Shown: positions 46,687-57,209 of the stretch, in pieces
Layout of the letters: every line of letters begins with the position of its first letter
Position numbering within the stretch: position 1 is the stretch's first letter
Source of the DNA: Proteles cristata cristata
Taxonomy: Eukaryota > Chordata > Mammalia > Carnivora > Hyaenidae
Reading direction: 5' to 3'
Length of the DNA: 64,000 nt
Assembly (NCBI GenBank): GCA_017311185.1
Contig: JAESUZ010001712.1
Coordinates: 2,294,001 to 2,358,000, forward strand
Notes under the pieces: model-generated
The model's database searches: none
The model's input: only the letters and a program-made list of their open reading frames with translations
What the model was told of the DNA's origin: nothing
Program-made: the position numbers and the translations under genes

Positions 46687-47983
46687 AAGTGGACAATTTC
46701 ACATATTGGTGATGATATATTTTACACTGCTGCTGGAGCATACTTTGGAAAACAATTTGACATTCTATAGAAAGGAGAACAGTTATATATAATACCACTG
46801 AGCAATTCTATACCTCTTTACATATGCTAGAAGAGTCTCCAGCCACCGAAGAAGAATTAGGAATAAAAAATTTCCCCAGACCTTCTAAGTCAGAAGCTCT
46901 GAGGATGGCACCAACAATCCATTTTAACAAGCTCTCTAGGTGACTTAAACATACATTAAATTTCAAATATTGTCCTAGAGAAACTTGTTTAAAGTCATAT
47001 ATATTTTTTACAGCTTTATAGGGATGTAATGACATACCATAAAATTGTTCCAAACATGCCCTAGAAAAACACTTGCACCAAGAAAGATGTACATTGGACA
47101 TTTATAATAGCAATGTTTATAATAACAAAAACTGGAAACAACCGAATGTCCATTACAGTAGAATGGATAAGTAAATTTTACATAATTGCTTGATAACTGT
47201 TCAGAAATGAACAGGATATCTAATACAGACATCAATGTTGATGAATGTCAACAGTTTTCAAAAGAACAAATCTTATAAAGTTCAAAACCATGCAAAATTA
47301 TCCAGGATTTAGGGATGGATTTTATATAAGAAATAAAGGAAATATTAGCAAAAAAAATTACTGGTATTGGTGATTTCTTAAGCTGAAGCTACTACTGGGA
47401 TGTTCATATTATTATTAAAAAAATAAACTGCATATATGTTATATATGTCCTTTCGTATGTACAGTACAGTTGAAATAAAAATAAGAAAAATTGATTTTGT
47501 CTAAACAAGTGTTTGGCTGTGATCACTCATACATATAGTTGATCAGAAGAAAGAAAAGCACTTGAAGCCTGCTAAATTTTTGAGGAAACTCTACTGCTCT
47601 CAAAAACTCAAGCTTGCTTGGAAAACTCAAGATTCTTCCACCCTTACCTTCCCCGGGATCCTGCCTTTGTGTGGACTGTGAAAGTTGTACATTTTTTCCC
47701 CCCAAAATCACTTTCCTCAATGCCCACATCAGATGCTGCCATAAATGGCTTTAAAATAAGAATATCTTCCAAAGAGGCACACCAGGAGTTGGGAAGGGAT
47801 GGATAAGGGAGATCTTTCTAGAGAGCAAAATCAGAGTCTGCCTGATCAGATGGATCATTCAAGGAACTTCCTACACTTTTGGAACTTGGAGCCATTATTA
47901 TTCCTGCCTGGCAGGATGTGGTATTTGCCATGGACTAGTGTTTTCTGTGTATTTCCCATTCTCCTTTTTTTCTGAAGGAGAAT

Positions 47984-48174
47984 ATTTTTTAATGTTATAT
48001 TTATTTTTGAGAGGGAGAGAGAGGGAGAGCAGGGGAAAGGCAGAGAGAGAGAGAGAGAGGAAGACAGAGGATTTCAAACAGGCTCTGTGCTGTGAGTGGA
48101 GAGCTGGATGAACCATGAGATCATGACCTGAGCCAAAGTCATATGCTTAACTGACTGAGCCACCCAGGTGCCCC
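47984..48174 (-). mobile_element. Feline SINE, minus
   Basis: Head ends CCAGGTGCCCC. CTGAAGGAGAAT and CTGAATGAGAAT flank it. Confidence 0.9.
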
Positions 48175-49499
48175 CTGAATGAGAATTTTTATTGCAATTA
48201 TCCTATTCTACCCCCATCACTAATATTGGGTATGGGGGGGGGGGGAGGACTGTCTAGTCTTTCAGCTATCAACCGCCAAACCATTAAGAGTAGATGGCAG
48301 AGCAGACTGCAGAGACTCCAGACTTCCAGGCAGATGCAGTAGAAACTCAGGTTGCTTTCCTTAGGGGTCTGATGAATGCATTCAATGTAAAATGTCTGCA
48401 TGTGAAGAAAGGTGTGCATGTGTATTAAGCAATTCAAGGGGTGAGCTGTGGCAAACCTTATGGTCTAAGTAAGCCCACGTTTTTAACCCTCTCTTTGACC
48501 TCTCATAAAGCCTGGGGAACCTAAGTACTATGCTTGTTTCCCCAGTCTCCTTTATACAACTAGGGGTGGCCATATGACATAGTTCTGGTCAATCATATAT
48601 AAATGAAACAGTTTTGGTGGGGCTTCTAGGAAAACTCTTATTTGGTAAAGAGGAATAGCTGATGTTGGTTGTCTCCCTTCTTTCCTTTTTGAATTTGGAT
48701 ATTGTCGAAGACTCTGTTTCTAGAGTTCTTTCTTGTCCAGCAAGAAGCCAGGACACAAAACTAAAATGCCAGAGATGGCTAATGTCCAGGAGAAGACAAG
48801 AGTCCTGGATAAGGGTCTTTGCTCTGTTTTTATTAGGATCAGAAGGCTTATAAACATGGTGATGGATGTGCGCAAATAGACAATGAAACTGTGAACATTA
48901 ACTCCTGGGCATGAGGGAAAGGGTGTTTGAAAATACGTGGTGTCAGGGGTTTGGGTTAATACAAAATGAAATCCTGGTGCAGGGCAGAAGGTTGTTTATA
49001 GCAGACATGGGGTACCACCTAAACTGGTCTAGAGGACAAGAGAGACGGAGCAGGCTACTTTTGTTAACTAGCTCCGCTCTGAGCAACTTCACCAACAGCA
49101 GTCTATAGCCCTATTTACCTGTTTTCCTAATTTGGTCCTTACTTCCTATGAAAGTAGCTTTCTGCTATAGTACTAAGTTTAGGGGCATTTCCTCCCTGAA
49201 TACCCAATCTTGTTTACCTCATATACCTTTGCTCTATTTTGGGGCTTTTGCCCCACCCTTTCTATAACTGAGGCCTTTGCCCCGCCCTTTCTATTCCTAT
49301 TTACCTACTCTTGTTTACCCAGCCTTGGGTGTGAGCATCCTATGGTTTTCTAATTCTTTATGCCTTGTTAATCCATCGGTTCAAGTCCAGGGAATTCCTA
49401 AACTTATTTCCCACAGATATGATTTCAGGAAATCTTACAGCCGTGGGAAAAAGTCCTGAACCAATGCCAGCAACTGTCTACCCCACCATTTCTTGAAAA
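48175..49499. other. Intergenic, unassigned
   Basis: A G-run at 48234-48245. An imperfect 24-bp repeat (GGGCTTTTGCCCCACCC / GGCCTTTGCCCCGCCC) at 49242-49266 and 49272-49295. A 22-bp match to 13236-13257 at 49147-49168. Possibly an undetected old LTR; no gene. Confidence 0.4.
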
Positions 49500-49598
49500 C
49501 AATTTTTTAAATGTTTGTTTATTTTTGAGAGAAAGAGAGAGACAGAGATTGAGCAGGAGAGAGGGAGAAAGAGAGGGAGACAGAGAATCTGAAGCAAT
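49500..49598 (-). mobile_element. Feline SINE, minus, lacking its tRNA head
   Basis: Only the tail and GA tract to AATCTGAAGC are present, then unrelated sequence. This is a 5'-truncated copy. Confidence 0.85.
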
Positions 49599-49980
49599 TA
49601 ACAAAAAGTAGTGAGGATGTCAAAGTGGGACTGGGACCTGCCTGAGCAGAAAGACTGCCTTTAGAAAGGAAAAAAGGTCACTGAAAAGGAAAGGGGGGCA
49701 TCTAAACAATTTGTCTACATAACATCTTGTCTTTGGAACCTGAAATAGTGTTTAGAAAAGTGCTTTTGAAATAAAGTTTTGCCGTTCAACCAATTATGTT
49801 TTTGTTTGCCAATTCTTCCTCCAAGATAATTTGTAGAGGGCGCTAAAGGTGATCTGCAGAGAGTCTCAGAGTATAATGACTCCTTGAATAATGATGGATT
49901 TCCTACTCTGTTTCCGGATTGCTAAACAATTTGCACTGTAATTCAGCTTAAAAAAAAAAAAAAAAAAAGACTTTGTGGAG

Positions 49981-50094
49981 GAGCTGCTGGCTGACTCATT
50001 TGGTGGAGAGGATGACTCTTGATCTCTGAGTTGAGTTTGAGTCCCACACTTGGTGTAGAGATTACTTAAAAATAAAATCTAAAAAAAAAAAAAA
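49981..50094 (+). mobile_element. Older short carnivore SINE, plus
   Basis: GAGCTGCTGGCTGACTC head and TAGAGATTACTTAAAAATAA tail with an A-run. TTTGTGGAG lies on both sides. Confidence 0.85.
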
Positions 50095-50113
50095 TTTTGT
50101 GGAGAATATTTTC

Positions 50114-50745
50114 TTTTCTTTTCTTTTTTTTTATATATTACAGATGTCAACTTTGTTCTCTTTTCTTTTTTTTTCTTTTTTTTTTTTACAAATAGTTTAT
50201 TGTCAAATTAGTTTCCACATAACACCCAGTGCTCATCCCCACAAGTGCCCTCCTCCATGCCCACCCCTCCTCCCCCCACATCCACCAGTCCTCAGTTTTT
50301 GTCAGCATTCAAGAGTCTCTCATGGTTTGCCTCTACCCCTTTCCCCCACCATTTCTGTCCTTCTTCTCCCCCTTGGTCCTCTGTTAAGCTCCTCCTAATC
50401 CTCCTATACGTGCACACATATGATATTTGTCTTTCTCTGCCTGACTTATTTCGCTCAGCATAACACCCTCAAGGTCCATCCATGTTGCTACACATGGCCA
50501 GATTTCATTGTTTCTCACTGCCATGTAGTATTCCATGGTATAGATAAACCACATCTTCTTGATCCATTCATCTGTTGATGGACACTTAGGCTCTTTCTAG
50601 GTTTTAGCTATTGTGGAGAGTGCTGCTATGAACATTGGGGTACATGTGCTCCTATGCATCAACATTTCTGTATCCCTTGGGTAAATTCCTAGCAGTGCTA
50701 TTGCTGGGTCATAGGGGAGTTCTATTGTTAGTTTCCTGAGGAACC
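50114..50745 (-). mobile_element. Young 5'-truncated L1 insertion, minus, with double A-tail
   Basis: Perfect 18-bp target duplication starting TTTGTGGAGAAT at 50096 and 50746. On the minus strand the L1 3' end (50190-50745) is followed by an A-rich tail (about 50156-50189), then a short non-L1 segment (about 50133-50155), then a second A-rich tail (50114-50131). Confidence 0.93.
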
Positions 50746-50929
50746 TTTGTGGAGAATATTTTCAAAGGTGTAAAAAAAAATCTTGACTATATTATTTCTA
50801 TTTGTTTTCTCTTAAACCCATCATTCACTTTCTTGGAAGAACACTATGCTTTAGTGACACCCAAACTGGATACAGGCACCCAGGACTATTGATTTTATAT
50901 CACAGGTTCATTTTTTTGTTTTTTGTTTC

Positions 50930-51283
50930 TTTGTTTCTTTTTAAGGAGGCTACATGCCCAGAGGGGAGCCCAAGGTGGTGCTTAAACTCAGAAACCCAAG
51001 ATCAAGGCCTGAGCTGGGATCAAGAATCAGATGCTTAGGGGCACCTGGTTGGCTCAGTCTGTTAAACCTCTGACTTCTGCTCAGATCATGATCTCCTGGT
51101 CAGGCTCTGTGCTGACAGCTCTCGGAGCCTGGAACCTGCTTCAGATTCCATGCCTTCCTCTCTCTGTGCCCTTCTCCCCGAAACCCCCATGCGCACTCTC
51201 TCTCTCCCTCCAAAAAAAAAAAAGAAAAATTAAAATGACATTAAAAAAAAATCAGATCCTTAAAGGAGCCACCCAGGTGTCCT
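50930..51283 (-). mobile_element. Older short SINE, minus, split by a plus SINE
   Basis: The first part, to 51039, contains GGAGGCTACATGCCCAGAGG, and the head remainder at 51251-51283 ends CACCCAGGTGTCC. The break is the SINE at 51040-51250. Confidence 0.87.
51040..51250 (+). mobile_element. Feline SINE, plus, nested
   Basis: GGGGCACCTGGTTGGC head and an A-rich tail. AATCAGATGCTTA and AATCAGATCCTTA flank it, taken from the host SINE. Confidence 0.9.
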
Positions 51284-51374
51284 TATATCACAGTTTTAAA
51301 TTTTAATTTTCAAAAATTTTAAATCTTTGTTTTGAGAGAGAGAGAGCAAGCGCACATACAAGCTGGGGGAAGGG

Positions 51375-51378
<4 letters not shown>

Positions 51379-51422
<44 letters not shown>

Positions 51423-51432
51423 AGAGAGAGAT
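51379..51432. repeat. (GA)n microsatellite inside SINE
   Basis: A near-pure GA run of about 50 bases, longer than in the other copies. Confidence 0.93.
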
Positions 51433-51551
51433 TGAGAAGATCCTGAACAGGCTCCTCACTCTCAGCGTAAAGTCTAGTCCTGACCAGGACCCCATCTCAC
51501 AAACCAAACTGTGAGCTCATGACCTGAGCCAAAATCAAGAGTCCGATGCTT

Positions 51552-51766
51552 GGGGCGCCTGGGTGGCTTAGTTGGTTGAGCATCCGACTTTCGCTTAGGT
51601 CATGATCTCGCGGTTCTTGGGTTCGGGCCCCGGGTCGGGCTCTGTGCTGTCAGCTCAGAGCCTGGAGCCTGTTTCAGTCTGTGACTCCCTCTCTCTCTGA
51701 CCCTCCCCTGTTCGCGCTGTCTCTCTCTCTCCTAGAAATAAATAAAAAACATTAAAAAAAAAAAAA
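51552..51766 (+). mobile_element. Young feline SINE, plus, nested
   Basis: Near-consensus head GGGGCGCCTGGGTGGC. Perfect 14-bp duplication AGAGTCCGATGCTT at 51538-51551 and 51767-51780. Confidence 0.94.
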
Positions 51767-51802
51767 AGAGTCCGATGCTTAGCCTAGCAAGCCACCCAGG
51801 CC

Positions 51803-52179
51803 CGTTCCTACATCACAGTTATTTTTTTTATTTTATTTTATTTTTTTCCTTGAACAGATAGATAGTTTTAATAGATCTTGTTACATCACAGTTTTTAAAA
51901 CGCCAATTGTGAAAACAACTGGGGGAACCCGGGGAGCTGGGCCTCCAACGATCCAGAACCGTTTCAAAATCAGTGAGAAGCTCTGTATAAAGAAATAAGC
52001 CATGTTCCGGGCATCCATTATATGCAAGGTACTGCACTCCCCTGTCACTTGTTATCTTACAAGGAGACTTGCAAGACCACGGGTAAGAGAGGCACCAGGC
52101 ACCAGGTCTGAGCTGGCGGTAAACACCAGTCTAAGCGGGATGCGCTGCGCTTAGAGACGGAAGATTTGCTGCGCCAGGA
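51803..52179. other. Upstream flank of the FAM221A promoter
   Basis: Mostly unique DNA that grades from a T-rich start into moderately GC-rich sequence. No gene or repeat is recognised. Confidence 0.5.
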
Positions 52180-52580
52180 GCTACCGCCAGGTGGAAGCGC
52201 GCCCCCGCGAGCCTTCAGGGCGGCCTTCGGTCCGGCCAATCAGGACGCGGGCGGGAGGGGGCGCGGCCGGCGGGGGCGGGGCCGGCTCCGCCCCTCCAAG
52301 TCGGGTCCTTAGCCGCTCAGACTCCGCGCTGGCGGCCGGGGCAAGTCTGGCTTCCCTCCGCCATGGAGCGGCTAACGTTGCCTTCCGGCGGCGCAGCGGC
52401 CGTGGACGAGTACCTGGAGTACCGGAGGTGAGGCTGCAGCTCGGCGGGGCGAGGAGAACCCGGACGGGCCGCCTTCCCGTCGCCGGAGCAGCGCTGGTGG
52501 CGCGGATAGGGGCGGGGCGCCGCCCGCTGGGGCTCCCGGAATCTGTTCCCGGGCTGTTGGAGAGGCTTACGTACATTGAT
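52180..52580 (+). promoter_or_regulatory. FAM221A: CpG-island promoter of FAM221A
   Basis: This block is strongly GC-rich and dense in CpG, in a window that is otherwise AT-rich. It contains a CCAAT box at 52236-52240, a GC box (GGGGGCGGGG) at 52272-52281 and an inverted GC box (CCGCCCC) at 52288-52294. These lie 70-130 bases upstream of the FAM221A start codon, and no TATA box is visible. This is the usual layout of a broadly expressed TATA-less promoter. The start of transcription is expected between about 52290 and 52350, but cannot be fixed from sequence alone. The island extends through exon 1 into the start of intron 1. Confidence 0.85.
52363..52427 (+). CDS. FAM221A: FAM221A coding exon 1 (residues 1-21)
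   Basis: The ATG at 52363 has G at -3 and G at +4, a strong initiation context, and lies in the CpG island. The exon encodes MERLTLPSGGAAAVDEYLEY plus Arg21 and the first two bases of Arg22. The donor is AG followed by GTGAGG at 52428. This start matches the human protein N terminus from memory. An open frame through this exon reads on into the intron and is not the product. Confidence 0.95.
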
Positions 52581-54596
52581 TTAAGTTTCGTCTTTTTGTA
52601 ATTAAATGTTGTAATGACATGCAGTTCTGTTCTAATAAATTTCTTCCGAGGGTGTTTAAGATGTCTCCCTATTTGACCCCTTCCAGGAAGATTTATTAAC
52701 TCTTCGATTTATGCCGAGGTCCAAGTGTTTTTTCTAAATGGCCACTGAAGAGTTACACATCGAGGAGTCGGGCATTAGAAGGAATAACAGACATCGTTTA
52801 GCGTGTTAGTTTAGAACTAGGGTATGTCGTGAACTTACAGACGTGCTCCCAACCCTGAGGTGCTGTTTTTAGGAGAAAGACACTGGTGTAGTTTCAGTGG
52901 TTCTGGAGAAACTCCTCTCACGGAAATGGAACCAGAGCCTCCTTTCCCACCCCTCCCCCCGCCCCTTGGCTTGAGGTCACGACTCAGTGCCCTGGGCCCT
53001 GAGGGAGGCTGATGCACCTGTGGAGACGTGTTATTTTTTCCGGTCTCTCAAGAAGCATTTTTGGCAGTTGGGAGACCGGGAAAGTGGGAATTCTTAGAGG
53101 GGGACAGGCCAGAGTATGTGCGGTTGAGGGGGGCGGTGGAGGTAGGGCTGTGTGTGTGCAAGGGGGGACGGACTGGCCTCGGGGCGGGGGTGGGGGGTTG
53201 AAGGGAGGAGAATGTGTGTGTGTAAACCAGCAGTGAGGCAATCACTGCTCCGCGTGGGAAATCTGAGCGGCTTGGAAAACCTTTGCGAGAGAGGCTGCTC
53301 TGCTTAAAGATGGTCGTCCCAAGTCACCCAGGGGCGTTAGGGGAACCGGATTCCTTAGCTGACCTTTACTCCTTCTGGCTGTCTCGGTGGTAAAGTTTTG
53401 GACAACAGCTAGAAAGGGTTGGTTATTCTGAGTTAGACCAGAGTGAGGAGCTTAATGGGTCAGGCCTCATCCCCAGTTCGGGTGGGGCCCGCAAAGGCCA
53501 TGAGTCCTGTGCTTCGGAACAGCTTCCATCCAGCCCTCACCAAGGGCAGAGCCGGCTCCTTTAGCCTCCAAGTCTCCAAGGCTTTTCCCTGCGAAGGAGT
53601 TGTGGGCCTTGCTGTTGATTGATAACTTAGAGATTTAGATGTTTAGATGTGTGGGTTGTATGGGACCATATAAGGTCTCTTGTCTGGTTCAAATATTCAG
53701 GCCTGGTCGAAAATTATTTTTGTAAACATAAATAACCTGGAACAATTGGCTGTAAAAGTTAGAGCCTTGCTACTCAAGGTGTCGCAATCATGGTCCATTG
53801 GTCTGGGCATCACCTGGGAGCTTGTTAGAAATGCACACTCTCAGGCCCACTCCAAACCTGCTAATCTGAATATGCCTTTGAACTAGATCCCTTGGTTATT
53901 TTGTAACTGCTGTTTGAAATAGTGGTGGCTTGATTTTTTCCCATAAAATTTTGAAGTTGTAGTTTTGGAATTAAACAATGATTTAATTTAAATTATCCTT
54001 AAATTTAATTATTATTTATATTAATCATTAAATTACGAATTTAATTAATGATTTAATTAATTAATGATTTAATGACACAATACAGATTTGGGTTAAGCTT
54101 GTGCAGATCCAAGGGTATTTGTGGGTTTAAACTCTCAGCCAGGGTTTGGGTTCCCATTACCCATATTGTCTTCTGCGCTGATGTTTTTTTGTACCGTTGT
54201 TTTTTGTTTTTTGGTTTTGTTGGAGGGGAGTACTGTTTTTAAGGGAGGAAAATATTAGAAATTTTAGGAGTTTAGGTTCCAGCTTTTAATGAAAAGGGTG
54301 AGCATGTTTGCTTCAGAATCAAAGGAACAATTGAGATGGATATGTGGTAATGGTCCAGGGATAAACCTGGATGGGTAAAGTCAGATGATACGAGTTCATT
54401 GACTTCCTCTTTTACGTGGGAAGCAAACACTTTATTGCCATTGTGTCTAATTTTGCAATTAACATAAGCCTAAAGTAAGAAGTCAAAGCTGAAGCCGCAT
54501 TTCTTCTGACCTTACAAATATAGTTTAGTTTTGGAGCTTGGCATTTATAATGTGGAAAATAAATATTCAAGGCTTAAGAGAATTTTTTTCTTGTAG
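52428..54596 (+). other. FAM221A: FAM221A intron 1
   Basis: No SINE or L1. GC-rich to about 53.5 kb, with G-rich and GT-rich stretches at 53130-53222, then AT-rich. A MER5-like segment lies at 53768-53880 and a TTAAT-rich block at 53960-54075. No further exon was found. Confidence 0.7.
53768..53880. mobile_element. MER5-like hAT-Charlie remnant
   Basis: CATCACCTGGGAGCTTGTTA followed by GAAATGCACACTCTCAGGC is characteristic wording of these short DNA-transposon remnants (recall). It is degraded and lacks clear terminal inverted repeats. Confidence 0.5.
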
Positions 54597-54770
54597 AATT
54601 GTTGGTGAGGACGATGGAGGGAAACCTTTTACTCCTGAAGAATATGAAGAATACAAAAAAAAAGTATTGCCGATGCGCTTACAAAACAGATTATTTGTGA
54701 GCTGGCGATCACCAACTGGAATGGATTGTAAACTTGTGGGTCCAGAGACACTGTGCTTTTGTACACATAG
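54597..54770 (+). CDS. FAM221A: FAM221A coding exon 2 (residues 22-80)
   Basis: The acceptor is a T-rich tract ending TTGTAG at 54596, and the donor is AG followed by GTGAGA at 54771. The first base completes Arg22. The exon then runs from Ile23-Val24-Gly25 to His79 and two bases of Arg80. It holds an acidic segment (GEDDGG), a charged helix-like stretch (PEEYEEYKKKV) and the first conserved cysteines, C66, C75 and C77, followed by H79. This is the start of the FAM221 family domain. Confidence 0.95.
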
Positions 54771-55741
54771 GTGAGATTAGAAAATATAAGACTATAGGAC
54801 TGCGTACTTCCTTCCTCTGATAAATAACATTACTTGTGAGAACTGAGAAACATTAAAAAATAGGCTTTTATATTAACCCAGAAATTGTCTAAAGTGTTGG
54901 TTTTTTTTGCTATAATTACGAAGTTTCTGTTATGTCCTGTTAGAACTCATTATGGAGTCCATCACCCTAAGTATCTTTTCTGTTGCAGTTGGTTAAAGAC
55001 GATTGGTACCCCTGCAGCTTTGCCAGGGGTCTGCTTCACCCCCTACTGGAAGAGGTAGTGGAGGACAGGTCATCAGAATGTGAAACTGCCTTAAGGGTTG
55101 CTTGAGTTGACCCACACTGAACAGGTTGCAACCTACAAATAGCATTTCTCCTCAAATTGACTAATCTCCCTTTGTATTTTAAGAAACATACTGTGTTGAT
55201 GCCTTTCTTGAAACAAACAAAAATACAAGCACACAGCTTTTTATTACAAATGGTGCTTTTTCCAAAGCACACGAAGGTAAGAAAATACAGGAGGCTCCAG
55301 TCATTGATGCACGTTGCCCATACCTGAAGTTTGCGTTTAGCTGTGTTTGTCGTGTTCGACTTTAAATTTTACTACGGTCACAGGTCATAGTTGTAAAATT
55401 CAAAAGGACAAAGCTGCATCGTAAAAAAAATTATCACTGAACCTATTATCTGTTTTCAGGTAACAAGTTTTAACTTTCTGTTCCAAAGAAATCATGGAAG
55501 GAGTGTTCTGACAGTTTCTGGGGCTCTCTCATGAGAGACTCTTTGTATAGTTGCTATTTACAGACTTGCTGTCTGCCAAAGGTTGTTAAGCTGTTGCTAG
55601 GATGAGTAATGTTATATAGATTGACTTGAAACTTATTTAGCAACCCCAACACTGGAGGAATGGAGGATTAGGGTTATATTGATCTCTTTCAGAATTGAAG
55701 AGGAGTTTGGTAAATTTGTGTTGGTTTTACCATTTATTCTT
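54771..55741 (+). other. FAM221A: FAM221A intron 2, first part
   Basis: Unique-looking sequence before the first SINE of the intron. Nothing is recognised. Confidence 0.5.
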
Positions 55742-55799
55742 TTTTTTTTTTTTTTTGTAATAATTTTTTTAAATTTTTTTAAATGTTTTATTTATTTCT

Positions 55800-55833
<34 letters not shown>

Positions 55834-56000
55834 ACAGGGGAGGATCAGAGAGAGAGGGAGATACAGAATTTGAAGCAGGCTCCAGGCTCTGAGCTACCTG
55901 TCAGCACAGAGCCCGACGCGGGGCTCGAACCCACAGACTGTGAGCTCATGACCTGAGCCAAAGTTGGACGCTTAACCCACTGAACCACCCAGGCACCCCT
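55742..56000 (-). mobile_element. Feline SINE, minus, FAM221A intron 2
   Basis: Perfect 14-bp duplication TACCATTTATTCTT at 55728-55741 and 56001-56014. It starts with a T-run of about 17. Confidence 0.94.
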
Positions 56001-56167
56001 TACCATTTATTCTTATATAAATTTACTGCCAGTCTCTTATATGTATAATTGTGTAGCATGCAATTAACCTTCGAAATTGACCCAACCCAGCTTCTATCAA
56101 AAAGTTCTTTAGAACCGGTTACTCAGTGGGGTCTCTGACTAAACTATTCTTTTTCCCTACTACAAAT

Positions 56168-56192
56168 ATTATTATTATTATTATTATTATTT
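56168..56192. repeat. (ATT)n microsatellite
   Basis: About eight ATT units at the tail side of the next SINE. Confidence 0.9.
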
Positions 56193-56204
56193 TAAAGGTT
56201 TATA

Positions 56205-56399
56205 CTTTTTTTTTAAGTTTATTTTTGAGAGAGGGTGTGTGAACAAGGGGGAAGGGGTTGGTAGGAGCAGACAGGGAGACTACCAGGCAGCTCTGCACTG
56301 TCAGCCCAGAGCCTGGCATGGGGCTCAAACTCGTGAACCATGAGATCATGACCTGAGCTGAAGACAGATAGTTCACTGACTGAGCCACCCAGGCACCCC
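56205..56399 (-). mobile_element. Feline SINE, minus, FAM221A intron 2
   Basis: T-run, reduced GA tract, and a head ending CCAGGCACCCC. Confidence 0.88.
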
Positions 56400-56408
56400 T
56401 ATATATAA

Positions 56409-56590
56409 TTTTTTTTTTTAAGTTTAGAGAGAGTATAAGTCGGGTGAGCAAAGAGAGAGAGGGCCAGTGAGCATCCCAAGCAGGTTCTGCACTGTTAGCG
56501 CAGAGGCCCATGTGGGATTCCATCTCACGAATCATGACCAGAGCCGAAATAAAAGTCAGATCCTTAATTGACTAAATCTCCAGGCGCCCC
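56409..56590 (-). mobile_element. Feline SINE, minus, FAM221A intron 2
   Basis: TTTAAGTTTAGAGAGAG start and a head degraded to CTCCAGGCGCCCC. It lies 10 bp after the previous copy. Confidence 0.85.
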
Positions 56591-56849
56591 TGTAAATATT
56601 ATACTTATTATTAAGGTAAATGAATAATATATAGAAAAATAGAAAGAAGACTCACCACCTAAAGCCAGCTGCTATCAATTACATTTTACTGTATTCATGG
56701 ATTTACTGTATTCATGTATATATTTTTCTTGACATTCATTTAGTTATTAATTATACGTGCTCATAAATATTGAATAAGTTTTTAATCACAGATTTAGAGA
56801 AATGTTCCCACATTGTTACATAGTAATCACAAGATTTTTTTTAATGTGA

Positions 56850-56998
56850 AAAAAATTATTTTTTTTTAAATTTTAGAGAGAGAGGGAGAAGGGTAGAGGG
56901 AGAAAGAGAATCCCAAGTGAGTTCAATCCCTCAGATCATGATCTGAGCTGAAATTGAGAGTCAGATGCTCACCCTTGTCTAAGCCACCCAGGCGCCCC
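56850..56998 (-). mobile_element. Feline SINE, minus, internally deleted
   Basis: GA tract joined almost directly to GATCATGATCTGAGC. The head ends CCAGGCGCCCC. Confidence 0.85.
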
Positions 56999-57019
56999 TT
57001 AAACAAGATTAAAAAAATT

Positions 57020-57209
57020 TTTTTGTAATTTTTAAAAAAATTTATTTCTGAGAAAGAGAGAGACAGAGTGAGCAGGGGAGGGTGGGAGAGAGAGGGAGAC
57101 ACAGAATCCGAAGCAGGCTCCAGGTTCTGAGCTGTCAGCACAGAGCCCCACGCGGGACTCGAACCCATAAACTGTGATATCATGACCTGAGCCGAAGCCG
57201 GACGCCCCT
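57020..57209 (-). mobile_element. Feline SINE, minus, head shortened
   Basis: Near-consensus body, but the TTAACCGACTGAGCC part of the head is missing before CGCCCC. AACAAGATT and AATAAGATT flank it. Confidence 0.87.

Larger units (their letters stand above)
45640..47480 (+). mobile_element. Old L1 3' half, plus, with two SINEs
   Basis: Sense L1 text (ACTTTAGACCATACACAAAA, AAAACTGGAAACAACCGAAT, GAATGGATAAGTAAATTTTA) has no open frame. SINEs at 46043-46261 and 46577-46686 interrupt it. Confidence 0.7.
51304..51802 (-). mobile_element. Feline SINE, minus, split by a young plus SINE
   Basis: Body at 51304-51551 with a long GA run (51379-51432). The head remainder at 51781-51802 is degraded to CCACCCAGGCCC. 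Confidence 0.88.

Noticed and set aside
52181..52601. Overlapping 131- and 136-codon open frames on both strands at 52.2-52.6 kb
   Set aside because: They arise from the stop-poor GC-rich CpG island. The true coding sequence there is the 65-nt FAM221A exon 1, which splices at 52427.
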